A program made the translations under genes and the position numbers. A stretch of DNA of 64,000 nucleotides from Brevibacillus_C sp046036945 (lineage in GTDB: Bacteria; Bacillota; Bacilli; Brevibacillales; Brevibacillaceae). Below, in pieces: positions 48,777 to 56,788 of the stretch. The first letter of the stretch is position 1, and each line of letters begins with the position of its first letter. The stretch lies in contig NZ_JBJQOQ010000013.1 in NCBI RefSeq assembly GCF_046036945.1, positions 1 through 64,000 of the forward strand, read 5' to 3'. Under the pieces are notes generated by a model that was given only the letters and a program-made list of their open reading frames with translations, searched no databases and was not told the origin of the DNA.

Positions 48777-50468
48777 CTATATTTTTTTCGGCCGGAAGGC
48801 TTCCGCCGCTCCCGGCGGCCCGCCAAACGCTTTGGCCATCGGACCGACAGCTTCCATGTCGACGACAATCATGGACGGCTTACGCCTTGCCACTGCCGCT
48901 TCCAGCTCAGCCACAAACTCCTCTGGAGAACCAATACGATTGGCTGCAAAACCCATCGCCTGGGCCAGCTGGACAAAGTCCGGACTGACCAGATCGACCG
49001 CGACTCTTCGCCCGTAGGCCGCATCCTGAATATTTCGCAGGACGCCATACCCGCCATCGTCAAACAAAATGACGATGATCGGCAGATTCTCTTGTACGGC
49101 AGTCGGCATTTCACCCACATTCACCATATAGCCGCCATCACCGGCCATCAGGACCACCACGCGGTCCCGCTGCCCCATCTGCGCGCCGATGGCAGTCGGC
49201 AGTCCCTGTCCGATGCCTCCTCCGGACGCGTGGATGGATGTCCGCGGTTCATAGATTTCAAACAGGCGGCTGCCCCAGACGTTTGCCGGCACCGTCACAT
49301 CCCGTACTAAGATGGCATCTCGCGGCAGCACCTGTCTCATGCCGTCGACGAACTGCTCGTAGGGACCCAGTGTTTCCCGCAGGACGGCACGCACCTTGTT
49401 GCGTACCGCCAGCACTTCTTCCACGTAAGCAGGTTCAGCAGAGGCACCTGCCTCGTCGACTGCCGCAATCAGCTTTTGCAGGATAGACTTGGCGTCCCCG
49501 AGCAGGCCGTATGTTACCTCATAATTGCGGTTAAACGCGCTCCAATCCGCATCAATACTGATGTGGTCCGCTGGTACGCAGACTTTCCAGTTGGACGTTT
49601 CATTGCCCCGAAAGCGTACACCGACGCTGATTAACAGATCTGCTTGCTTCAGCAAGTCTTTTACCGCTTCATAAGAGGCAAAGTGACCGATGCACTGCGG
49701 GTGGTCTTCAGGAATCGCCCCTTTTCCGGATTGGCTGGTAATCACGGCGGCACCGATCATTTCCGCCAGCTTCGTCACTTCACCGGAAGCGTTCGCAGAG
49801 ATTGCGCCGCCGCCTGCCCAGATGACGGGACGACGCGCTTGCGAGATTTTCTTGCCAAGGTCCTCCGGTATTGCCGGACTGATATCCGCCGATTGTGCCA
49901 GCACAGTCTCCGCCGTACTGATTTGGCTGTTGGGGATGATCGCTGATTGAAAATCGATCGGGATCTCCAACGAGACTGGACCGCTTGGCATGGCCAGAGC
50001 TTCCTGGATCGCTTTTCTCACCATTGCCGCTGCCTGTTCCGGCTTCCATAGACGATACGCCTGTTTACAGCATCCCGCCATCATCGAAAGCTGGTCCTTG
50101 CACTCGTGGATGTACCCTCTGCCCGTCCCCAGGTAGGGGGAAGCCACTTCGCCGGTCAAATGCAGCACCGGAGCGCCGGCGCTCCACGCCTCCACCAAAG
50201 AGCCGGCTGCATTGCCCGCACCCGTGCCCGTACTGGTAATGACAACGCCCAATTTCCCCGTGGATCGCGCGTATCCATCCGCCATATTGGCGGCTCCGCT
50301 CTCGCCCCGCGCACATACGATGCGTATCCTGCCATCCCGCAGCAGCGCATCGTAAATGGGCATATTATGGATGCTGACGATGCCAAAGACCACCTCTACC
50401 CCGGCTCGAACCAGCTCCGCTGCGACAGCATCCGCCGCCGTAAATTCCACTTGCCTTTCTGTCGTCAT
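48777..50468 (-). CDS. Thiamine-diphosphate-dependent enzyme (acetolactate synthase / benzoylformate decarboxylase family)
   Basis: A 563-aa three-domain ThDP enzyme. The catalytic Glu is in ARGESGAANMADGYAR near 55. The central domain starts with RRPVIWAGGGAISAN near 210. The ThDP-binding segment is AGDGGYMVNVGEMPTA, but the usual NN of the motif reads DD (ILFDDGGYG), an unusual metal-ligand variant. Family members decarboxylate 2-oxo acids or join them. The gene order SDR, ThDP enzyme, aldehyde dehydrogenase suggests oxidation to a 2-oxo acid, decarboxylation to an aldehyde, and oxidation to an acid. This is inference. Confidence 0.88.
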   Translation of the reverse strand: MTTERQVEFTAADAVAAELVRAGVEVVFGIVSIHNMPIYDALLRDGRIRIVCARGESGAANMADGYARSTGKLGVVITSTGTGAGNAAGSLVEAWSAGAPVLHLTGEVASPYLGTGRGYIHECKDQLSMMAGCCKQAYRLWKPEQAAAMVRKAIQEALAMPSGPVSLEIPIDFQSAIIPNSQISTAETVLAQSADISPAIPEDLGKKISQARRPVIWAGGGAISANASGEVTKLAEMIGAAVITSQSGKGAIPEDHPQCIGHFASYEAVKDLLKQADLLISVGVRFRGNETSNWKVCVPADHISIDADWSAFNRNYEVTYGLLGDAKSILQKLIAAVDEAGASAEPAYVEEVLAVRNKVRAVLRETLGPYEQFVDGMRQVLPRDAILVRDVTVPANVWGSRLFEIYEPRTSIHASGGGIGQGLPTAIGAQMGQRDRVVVLMAGDGGYMVNVGEMPTAVQENLPIIVILFDDGGYGVLRNIQDAAYGRRVAVDLVSPDFVQLAQAMGFAANRIGSPEEFVAELEAAVARRKPSMIVVDMEAVGPMAKAFGGPPGAAEAFRPKKI

Positions 50469-50488
50469 GCTTCATCCCGCCTTTTCCC

Positions 50489-51280
50489 TTATAGCGCTTT
50501 TCCTAAAGCTCCTGCTGCCTCAATGGTCGATCCCGATACGTAACTCGCCTGCTTGGAAGCCAAAAAGAGAATGACGCTGGCCACTTCCTCCGGCTCACCG
50601 ACCCGCCCCAAAGGGATATTTCGCTTCCGGGCCAGCTCATTGTAGTACGCCTCTGGTTCCATGTCGGGAGCGTTCTTCAGCCTTCTGCGCTCCCACTGGT
50701 CCGTGCGGATGAGTCCCAGGCTGACCGAGTTGACCAGAATATTGTTCCCGGCCAACTCATGGGACAGGGTTTTGCTTAAATTCAGCAAGCCTGCTCTCGT
50801 CGCCGCTGTCGCAACCATGTGCCGTTCCGGCTCTTTTGCCAACGTTGCATTGATGTTGACGATGCGTCCGCCTCCCCGCTTGACCATGTACGGGAATACC
50901 GCCCTCACCGCATAGATAATCGCAAAGTACTTCAGGTCGATCTGTTCCCGCCACTGCTCGTCGGTTATATCGAAAAAGTGGCCCATCACGCTTTGGCCGG
51001 CCGAGTTTACCAGGATGTCGATTCCGCCGAAGTTCTCCGCCGCCTGGTTGATGAACCGGTTCACGTCCGCTTGACTTGTTACATCACATGTTTGGGCAAA
51101 CACCCGATCAGAAGAGCCAAATTGCTGCAGATGTTTGCAAGCGCTTTCCATTCGATCCTGATTGCGCCCGCAGATAGCTACCATGGCCCCTTCCTGCAGG
51201 AACATTTCCGCTGCTTTCATCCCCACTCCGGAGGTTCCCCCCATAATGACCGCTACTTTATTGCTCAGCCCCAAATCCAT
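50489..51280 (-). CDS. SDR-family protein lacking the YxxxK catalytic pair
   Basis: A 263-aa short-chain dehydrogenase/reductase fold: cofactor motif VAVIMGGTSGVGMKAAEM (GGxSGVG), DILVNSAGQ near 90 and a VNSVSLGLIRTD segment near 182. Where classical SDRs have YxxxK before AGL, this protein reads TAATRAGLLNLSK, so the Tyr is Thr and the Lys is Arg; the usual catalytic Ser strand is NINATLAKEPE. The dinucleotide site looks intact. It may use another mechanism or act as an isomerase, hydratase or sensor. AAGAGGTGG precedes the ATG. It is the first gene of the operon behind promoter C. Confidence 0.88.
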   Translation of the reverse strand: MDLGLSNKVAVIMGGTSGVGMKAAEMFLQEGAMVAICGRNQDRMESACKHLQQFGSSDRVFAQTCDVTSQADVNRFINQAAENFGGIDILVNSAGQSVMGHFFDITDEQWREQIDLKYFAIIYAVRAVFPYMVKRGGGRIVNINATLAKEPERHMVATAATRAGLLNLSKTLSHELAGNNILVNSVSLGLIRTDQWERRRLKNAPDMEPEAYYNELARKRNIPLGRVGEPEEVASVILFLASKQASYVSGSTIEAAGALGKAL

Positions 51281-51471
51281 CTTCTTCCACCTCTTTGTGC
51301 GCTATTCCCTTTCGCTCTTCGTCCTGATCATCTGTGCTGTTCATCCCATGTCAGGTTCTTCCGCCATCGCCAGCGCCCGCTTCAGGTGTCGGAGAGCCGA
51401 CATGCAGATTCAGGATATGGTGTTCCTTATGCCATCCATCCCCTTTGTAACTAGATTTAGTTTCGTATTTA

Positions 51472-51521
51472 AAACAGTGTTTTTATATATTCATTTTAGA
51501 GTTGTGAATATAGAAAGTCAA
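51472..51521 (-). promoter_or_regulatory. Promoter C with shared operator, before the SDR operon
   Basis: On the minus strand TTGACT (51516-51521), a 17-bp spacer and TAAAAT (51493-51498). The core AAACAGTGTTTT lies at 51472-51483, centred 16 nt downstream of the -10 box, the same geometry as copies A and B. Confidence 0.78.
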
Positions 51522-51610
51522 TGTGTAACAGTTAGATAATTCTAAACAACCATGTGATATCATCACCAATAAACGCCTTGCAGGGCAGGGGCAGAGACAT
51601 ACATAAAATA

Positions 51611-51640
51611 AAAAAGCCTTAGACGCTCGTCTAGGGCTTT
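51611..51640 (-). terminator. Terminator of the BCCT operon (within 37-bp repeat copy 1)
   Basis: On the minus strand GCCCTAGACGAGCGTCTAAGGC forms the hairpin (an 8-bp-plus stem with GAGC loop) and TTTTTT follows. Confidence 0.85.
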
Positions 51641-51651
51641 GATTTGGCTGT
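51615..51651 (+). repeat. 37-bp direct repeat, copy 1
   Basis: It begins AGCCTTAGACGCTCGTC and matches 59764-59800 at 36 of 37 positions in the same orientation. The two copies bracket the seven-gene operon. Confidence 0.95.
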
Positions 51652-51672
51652 TATGAGGCTTCGTCTATCTTT

Positions 51673-53253
51673 TTAAGCTTGTACCTCTTCCTGAATTTCC
51701 CGTTCAGGTGCTGGAGCATTTTTTGACTGTCCATTCACAATCCCTTGTTCACAGGCAAGTTCTCTCGCCACCTTAGGCGCTGTCCACATTAAAGGAAACA
51801 GAATAAACGAAACCGGAACCGCCGTTACGACAATAAACGACTGCAAAGCAGCGATCCCCCCGTTTCCAATGGCTACAAGAATCGAGGCTATGGCCCCCAT
51901 CATCAACGACCAAAAGACTCTCACTCCTACTGAAGGATTCGCTGTTCCCGTCACCGAAGCAGACATCGTATAGGCCATAGAATCGCTCGTGGTTATGACA
52001 AACAAGATCGTCAATACGAGGAAAGCGGGACCCGCGATCGCGGAAAGCGGCATCTGTTTTGTAATGGAAATCAGCGCTGCCGGCAGCCCAAATTCGTTTA
52101 GGGCTGTGGAAATGGAACCAGGGTTTTGCAATTCGAAGGAGATACCCGATCCGCCTAAAACGGTAAACCAAAAACACGTCACAATCGGGGCAATAATCGC
52201 CACCGCTATAATAATTTCCCGAATGGTTCGTCCCCGCGAGATGCAACTAATAAAGATAGCCATCGCCGGACCGTATCCTAGAAACCAACCCCAGAAAAAG
52301 ACCGTCCATACCCCGAGCCATTCCGAATCCCCCCGAAAGGTGCTCATCGGGATAAAATTTTGCAGGTATTTGCCAAAAGAGGAGAGAAAGGAGTTGAAAA
52401 TAAACTCACTGGATCCGAAAAAGACCAGGAACGCCATCAAGACAACAGCAAGATTCACATTCAATTTGCTTAAGAATTCAATTCCTTTATGCAACCCGGT
52501 TACTGCTGAGATGGTCGATACAATCACCACTGCAATAATAATGCCCAGCTGGGTCATGTACGTATCGGGAATCCCGAGTACCTCTTGCAAACCAAAACTT
52601 GCCTGCAAGCCCAAGAATCCAATCGGTCCAATCGTTCCGGCTGCTACCGCGAGCAGTGAAGCAGCATCCACTACGGTTCCCAGTGCGCTTTTCTTCATAA
52701 TCTTTTCTCCCAAAATCGGATAAAGCAAGGTTCGCGGCTTCAGCGGCATTCCCTTATGGTAATGACCGTACATCATGACAATCACACTGATTGTCCCCAG
52801 AATGGCCCAGGCTAAAAAACCCCAATGCATGAACGATTGTGCCAAGGCAGGACCTACAGCCTCAGCCGTTCCTCCCATCACCCCTGCAAACAAGGGAGGG
52901 GGGCTCATAAAATGATACATCGGTTCTGCCGCGGCCCAGAATACTCCTCCCCCTGCGAGCAGGGTCGTCATGATCATCGCAATCCATTCAAATGTTTTAA
53001 TATTCGGCCGCTCCATTTTACCTAAACGAACATTACCGTATTTCGAAAAAGCCAATCCGATCGCAACGAAAAAGGTACCAAGCAACAAGATTTGCCAAAA
53101 CGCACCGAAATACTTAACGGAAAAAGCAAAAGAAGTGTTGACAAACGCCGAGACGGAATCAATGCTTACAGCAGAAGCCAAGAGAAAAATCAGAAGCAAA
53201 CCGCCGCTGAGACCAAAGACCGGCCAGTCGATTTGGGACTTCACATGTTTCAC
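51673..53253 (-). CDS. BCCT-family (betaine/carnitine/choline) transporter
   Basis: A 526-aa, 12-helix transporter of the BCCT family. ERPNIKTFEWIAMI and GGGVFWAAAEPMYHFMSPPP near 100-125 and the helix 8 signature WGWFLGYGPAMAIFISCISRG near 315 are diagnostic. BCCT carriers move quaternary ammonium or related amino compounds with Na+ or H+, or by exchange. The osmosensory C-terminal extension is short, so nutrient uptake is likelier than osmoregulation. The start is GTG 53253, after AAAGGAGGGG. It is the last gene of the seven-gene operon. Confidence 0.93.
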   Translation of the reverse strand: MKHVKSQIDWPVFGLSGGLLLIFLLASAVSIDSVSAFVNTSFAFSVKYFGAFWQILLLGTFFVAIGLAFSKYGNVRLGKMERPNIKTFEWIAMIMTTLLAGGGVFWAAAEPMYHFMSPPPLFAGVMGGTAEAVGPALAQSFMHWGFLAWAILGTISVIVMMYGHYHKGMPLKPRTLLYPILGEKIMKKSALGTVVDAASLLAVAAGTIGPIGFLGLQASFGLQEVLGIPDTYMTQLGIIIAVVIVSTISAVTGLHKGIEFLSKLNVNLAVVLMAFLVFFGSSEFIFNSFLSSFGKYLQNFIPMSTFRGDSEWLGVWTVFFWGWFLGYGPAMAIFISCISRGRTIREIIIAVAIIAPIVTCFWFTVLGGSGISFELQNPGSISTALNEFGLPAALISITKQMPLSAIAGPAFLVLTILFVITTSDSMAYTMSASVTGTANPSVGVRVFWSLMMGAIASILVAIGNGGIAALQSFIVVTAVPVSFILFPLMWTAPKVARELACEQGIVNGQSKNAPAPEREIQEEVQA

Positions 53254-53271
53254 TACTATTCCCCTCCTTTT

Positions 53272-53715
53272 CTATTCCACTTCGATAACCATTTCCAACT
53301 CGATTGCGGCTCCTCTGGGCAAAATCGCCCCTATCGTCGTCCTTGCATGCATTCCCACTTCCTTCCCAAAGACCTTGACCAGCAGATCTGAAGCTCCATT
53401 CATCACTTTCGCATGTTCCGTAAAGTCAGGGGTACAGTTGATAAAAGCTAACACCTTGACAAGCTTTTTTACCCGGACCAAGTCTCCTATCTCTTGTTTG
53501 ATCGTCGCCAAGGCTTGCAATGCGGCTTCCCGTGAAGCTTCATAGCCTTGTTCTACAGTAAATTCTCTCCCCAATTTTCCAATGTGGCTGTAGGAAAGAC
53601 TTCCGGAAAGAAAGAGAAGATTGCCTGTTTGAACGGCCAATTCGTAGTTTCCGCCCTTTTCCTTTTTCTCGGGAAGAGCCATTCCCAATGATTGCAATTG
53701 TTGCTCAGGATTCAT
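53272..53715 (-). CDS. RidA/YjgF-family protein
   Basis: A 147-aa member of the RidA/YER057c/UK114 superfamily: VQTGNLLFLSGSLSYSHIG near 28, REAALQALATIKQEIGDL near 63, and MHARTTIGAILPRGAAIELE near 122, with the conserved Arg of the deaminase site (MHART or LPRG). RidA proteins hydrolyse reactive enamine/imine intermediates. Its placement between a regulator and a transporter suggests the operon makes such an intermediate, probably from an amine substrate. GGGGGGC precedes the ATG. Confidence 0.9.
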   Translation of the reverse strand: MNPEQQLQSLGMALPEKKEKGGNYELAVQTGNLLFLSGSLSYSHIGKLGREFTVEQGYEASREAALQALATIKQEIGDLVRVKKLVKVLAFINCTPDFTEHAKVMNGASDLLVKVFGKEVGMHARTTIGAILPRGAAIELEMVIEVE

Positions 53716-53793
53716 CTGAAGCCCCCCATTGATAAGTGATTGACAGCGTTTTCATTTTTAGGAAGAAAGGCCGGGAATGACCTTTCCGAATCC

Positions 53794-54537
53794 TTATTGA
53801 AAAGATGCTGAAATAGCTCGGGTCGTTTGCAGTAAAGTGGGAACAAATGCTTTCATGGTATTGCGATGCCAGCGGAAGATCGGACCTGAGATTGAGATCG
53901 CTCCAATGACTCGCTTTTGCTGGTCAAATACCGGGGCAGAGATCGCCCCCACATTAGGGGTGATTTCTTCTTCATTAATGGAATAGCCATCTTGAATCGT
54001 GTCCATGAGCAGCTTTCGAACAGCCTCTGACTGTTCCCCCGGCAGCGTGCTCAACACGCGTTCTTGCATCTCTTCATCCATGAAAGATAAAATGGCCCTG
54101 CCGCTTGCCCCCAGATACAGCGGATGCCGCCTTCCGATCCCAACGCTGCGCCTTATTTCTTGCTTGCTTTCATATTCCATGGCACAAATCCTCACGTTGC
54201 CGCTAGGCACATAAAACCCGACGGTTTCCCCGGTGATGTCGCGCAGCCGCATCAATTGCGGCTCGATAAGCGGCGCAATCGGCATCTCGGTCATAATTTT
54301 ATTCGCATAGTCCAAAAAGATGGTCCCGAGTGAGTATAATTTGGTTCGAGGATCCTGAAACACAAGCCCTTCCGTTTTCAGGGTTGTTAACAAACGGTGT
54401 ACGATCGTGGAAGACAGCTGCAAATGCTGACTGATATCTGTCAATCCCTGGGAACCTGGAACCTCTTTCAAATGGTTTAAGATTTTGATAGCACGCAAAA
54501 CGGTCAAAGAGACTTCTGACTTTGGTTTCGATTCCAT
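53794..54537 (-). CDS. IclR-family transcriptional regulator (operon 2)
   Basis: A 247-aa IclR protein distinct from the two paralogues of cluster 1: winged helix with LTVLRAIKILNHLKEVPGSQ and DISQHLQLSSTIVHRLLTTL; effector domain with GRRHPLYLGASGRAILSFMD near 138 and ITPNVGAISAPVFDQQKRVI near 195. GGAGGGAG precedes the ATG. It lies 19 bp after the aldehyde dehydrogenase gene within the operon it probably controls. The TTCCGA/TCGGAA palindrome before the first gene is its likeliest operator. Confidence 0.9.
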   Translation of the reverse strand: MESKPKSEVSLTVLRAIKILNHLKEVPGSQGLTDISQHLQLSSTIVHRLLTTLKTEGLVFQDPRTKLYSLGTIFLDYANKIMTEMPIAPLIEPQLMRLRDITGETVGFYVPSGNVRICAMEYESKQEIRRSVGIGRRHPLYLGASGRAILSFMDEEMQERVLSTLPGEQSEAVRKLLMDTIQDGYSINEEEITPNVGAISAPVFDQQKRVIGAISISGPIFRWHRNTMKAFVPTLLQTTRAISASFQ

Positions 54538-54556
54538 GCTCTCCCTCCAACAAAAG

Positions 54557-56008
54557 TTACCTGCTTTTTATATAACCGGTTTTGGTACGGCAATAAAACT
54601 CGATGCCTTCCCGGCCCAGTTCCTTGTAAATCCCCGAACTGGAGCTTTTAAATCCGCCGAATGGCGCCTGATAGGATGTGCCGGTGGTCGTCATGTTGAC
54701 CTTCACTACCCCCGCTTCGATTTCCTGCATGCATTTGGCCATGCGATCGAGACTGTTCGTGCAAACCGCTGCTGATAAGCCATACTCTGTTTGGTTGGCG
54801 ATCTGAATGGCCTCATCAACCGTCGCCGCTTCCATGATGCAAAGCACGGGACCAAATACTTCTTCTTTTGCAATGTCCATGGCAGGGGTAACATTGCCCA
54901 GAACGGTCGGATTTACAAAATAGCCGTGTGCCGTCTCCGGCGTATCCGGCACGTCCCCGCCCGCGAGCAGGACCGCCCCTTGAGCGAGAGCGCCTCTAAT
55001 CAACGTCAGCGTAGACTCCAACTCCCCCGCATTCGCCTGTGGCCCGATATCCGTTCCCTGCTCCATCGGATTGCCAACTTTGATCTGCTTTGTTTTCTCG
55101 ACCAGTTTTTCGGTAAACTGCGGCAACACGGAGGATTGCACGATGACCTTTCCTGTTGCCGTGCACGCTTGACCGGTCTGGCCAAATCCGCCCAGAACCG
55201 CCAGCTTCGCTGCTTCGTCCAGATTGGCATCGTCAAGGACGAGAAGCGGATTCTTTCCGCCCATCTCCAGTTGGACCCGCTTCATATCATCGCTGGCTGC
55301 AGAGTAGATCAGGCGACCGACAGGATTGGACCCTGTAAAGGTCACGGCTTTGACTGCCGGATGCTTAATCATGCCTTCTACAAGTCTACCGGGCCCGATG
55401 ATCCCGTTCATAACGCCATCCGGGATTCCGCACTCCTGCATGATTTCCAGCAGCCTGACCCCGACAAGCGGTGTATCGGAAGACGGTTTGTATACCACTG
55501 TGTTCCCTGCTGCCAGTGCGGGAGCGATTTTCCAGGCAGGCGTAGAGAGCGGGTAATTCCAAGGCGTGACCACAAGGACTACACCAAGAGGTTCTCGAAC
55601 GACCTGAATTTGAATATCCGGGCTGTCGGAAGCAACGATGCTACCGTTGAGACGAGCCGCCTCACCCGCGTAGAAACGGAAGACATTTACTGCATAGCCC
55701 ACCTCTTTTCTTGCATCCGCAAGTGTTTTCCCTTCTTCGCGAACGATCAGCTTGGCCAATTCGTCCTGCCTGGCTTCCAGCTTCTCGGCGATTTTAAAGA
55801 GGTAATGGCCTCTCTGTGGAGCAGCGACCCGTTTCCACTTGGGAAAAGCCCTATGCGCCGCTTCAACAGCCTCCCGCGCATGCTCTTCCGTCGCCGGTTG
55901 AATCTGTGCGATCACATCTCGCGTATCGGCCGGATTGACGTCGGAAATCGGATTGGTTCCCGAAGATACGATCCATTTTCCATCAATCAAATTTTTCAAT
56001 ACTTCCAT
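54557..56008 (-). CDS. Aldehyde dehydrogenase (semialdehyde type)
   Basis: A 483-aa aldehyde dehydrogenase: EPLGVVLVVTPWNYPLSTPA near 140, FTGSNPVGRLIYSAA near 222, EMGGKNPLLVLDDANLDEAA near 248 and catalytic Cys in FGQTGQACTATGKVIVQS near 280. Overall it resembles alpha-ketoglutaric/succinic semialdehyde dehydrogenases, though substrate cannot be set from sequence. ATG 56008 is preferred because AAAGGGAG lies 9 nt before it. It sits in the middle of the seven-gene operon and would oxidise an aldehyde produced in the pathway. Confidence 0.9.
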   Translation of the reverse strand: MEVLKNLIDGKWIVSSGTNPISDVNPADTRDVIAQIQPATEEHAREAVEAAHRAFPKWKRVAAPQRGHYLFKIAEKLEARQDELAKLIVREEGKTLADARKEVGYAVNVFRFYAGEAARLNGSIVASDSPDIQIQVVREPLGVVLVVTPWNYPLSTPAWKIAPALAAGNTVVYKPSSDTPLVGVRLLEIMQECGIPDGVMNGIIGPGRLVEGMIKHPAVKAVTFTGSNPVGRLIYSAASDDMKRVQLEMGGKNPLLVLDDANLDEAAKLAVLGGFGQTGQACTATGKVIVQSSVLPQFTEKLVEKTKQIKVGNPMEQGTDIGPQANAGELESTLTLIRGALAQGAVLLAGGDVPDTPETAHGYFVNPTVLGNVTPAMDIAKEEVFGPVLCIMEAATVDEAIQIANQTEYGLSAAVCTNSLDRMAKCMQEIEAGVVKVNMTTTGTSYQAPFGGFKSSSSGIYKELGREGIEFYCRTKTGYIKSR

Positions 56009-56032
56009 TATGATCATCTCCCTTTTGTCATG

Positions 56033-56788
56033 CTAGTTCGCGTTTTCTCCTGCACCTTGAAGGCGTGATCGTTCTGTTGCCGCTATGAGTACTCGGTTGG
56101 ACACCCGCTCCAAATCTCTCCAAATCCCCTGATCGATCTCTTTGCCATACTGCCAGGCCTTCTCCCATTCGGCCTGAATCGTTTCCGGGCGTACGATGCT
56201 GATATTTTCTGGTTTTATCCCCTTTTCGCTTAGCTCTACATGGAATGGATATTTTTCCAGGTTATAGCAAATGATCGAGAATGAATCTGCCCTTCCGGGT
56301 TCGGCTAATCCTTTTACCGATGTCCTGACCAGGTACGGCTGCTGCCGAGCAGGAAGCATGACGGCCTTGTTTCGGCGGTGCGGCTCGCTCCATTCAATCG
56401 AGCAGGCCATACCGCGTTTTCCCATCTGTACGGCATTTTGAATCAAGAGATCAGACCCTTGGCAATTCACTACCTGAGCGACGCCTGTATCCTCCTCCCG
56501 CGCTTTTGCATAGACGATATCTGCAGCAAGCCGTCCACACAACAAACTGCTTTGCCCGCCGCCATCGAGGCAGACGAATCGGCTATCTTCAGAAATCACC
56601 CTGATTTTTGAGACATCTGAAGCTTCGAGTGATAAGATCTCTGCTTGCAGCCTGGCTAATCCGGACAGGCCGGAAAATTCTCCCCATGCAGCCATTTGCG
56701 CTCCTTCTTCCACAAAGCCTAACGGGAGACCGCAACCTTCCAGCACTTTTTTACAAAAAGCTGTCAATTCTGAATAGCTTACACGCAT
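56033..56788 (-). CDS. Unrecognised 251-aa protein (possible DUF3726-like)
   Basis: I cannot name this protein. The N-terminus VSYSELTAFCKKVLEGCGLP, followed by GFVEEGAQMAAWGEFSGLSG, resembles the helical start of the malate/L-lactate (LDH2) dehydrogenase fold and, from memory, the DUF3726 group; the rest has neither an NAD motif nor LDH2 active-site signatures. It includes SRFVCLDGGGQSSLLCGRLA near 69 and MACSIEWSEPHRRNKAV near 127. It is soluble with no signal. Its ATG overlaps the end of the M19-like gene by 10 bp, so the two are probably translated together. Confidence 0.75.
   Translation of the reverse strand: MRVSYSELTAFCKKVLEGCGLPLGFVEEGAQMAAWGEFSGLSGLARLQAEILSLEASDVSKIRVISEDSRFVCLDGGGQSSLLCGRLAADIVYAKAREEDTGVAQVVNCQGSDLLIQNAVQMGKRGMACSIEWSEPHRRNKAVMLPARQQPYLVRTSVKGLAEPGRADSFSIICYNLEKYPFHVELSEKGIKPENISIVRPETIQAEWEKAWQYGKEIDQGIWRDLERVSNRVLIAATERSRLQGAGENAN

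Larger units (their letters stand above)
51281..51672. other. Intergenic region with promoter C and the cluster 2 terminator
   Basis: About 390 bp. It contains the leader of the SDR operon (about 190 nt, no convincing gene), promoter and operator C, and the hairpin repeat that ends the BCCT operon. Confidence 0.6.

Noticed and set aside
51281..51470. Possible leader peptide in the SDR operon leader
   Set aside because: Only very short frames (a 9-codon one after AAAGGGG) are present; no attenuator-like codon run or hairpin with T-run supports it.
54791..56068. 425-codon plus-strand frame opposite the second aldehyde dehydrogenase
   Set aside because: Mirror frame of a well-conserved ALDH gene; composition is unlike a real protein and no start signal is present.
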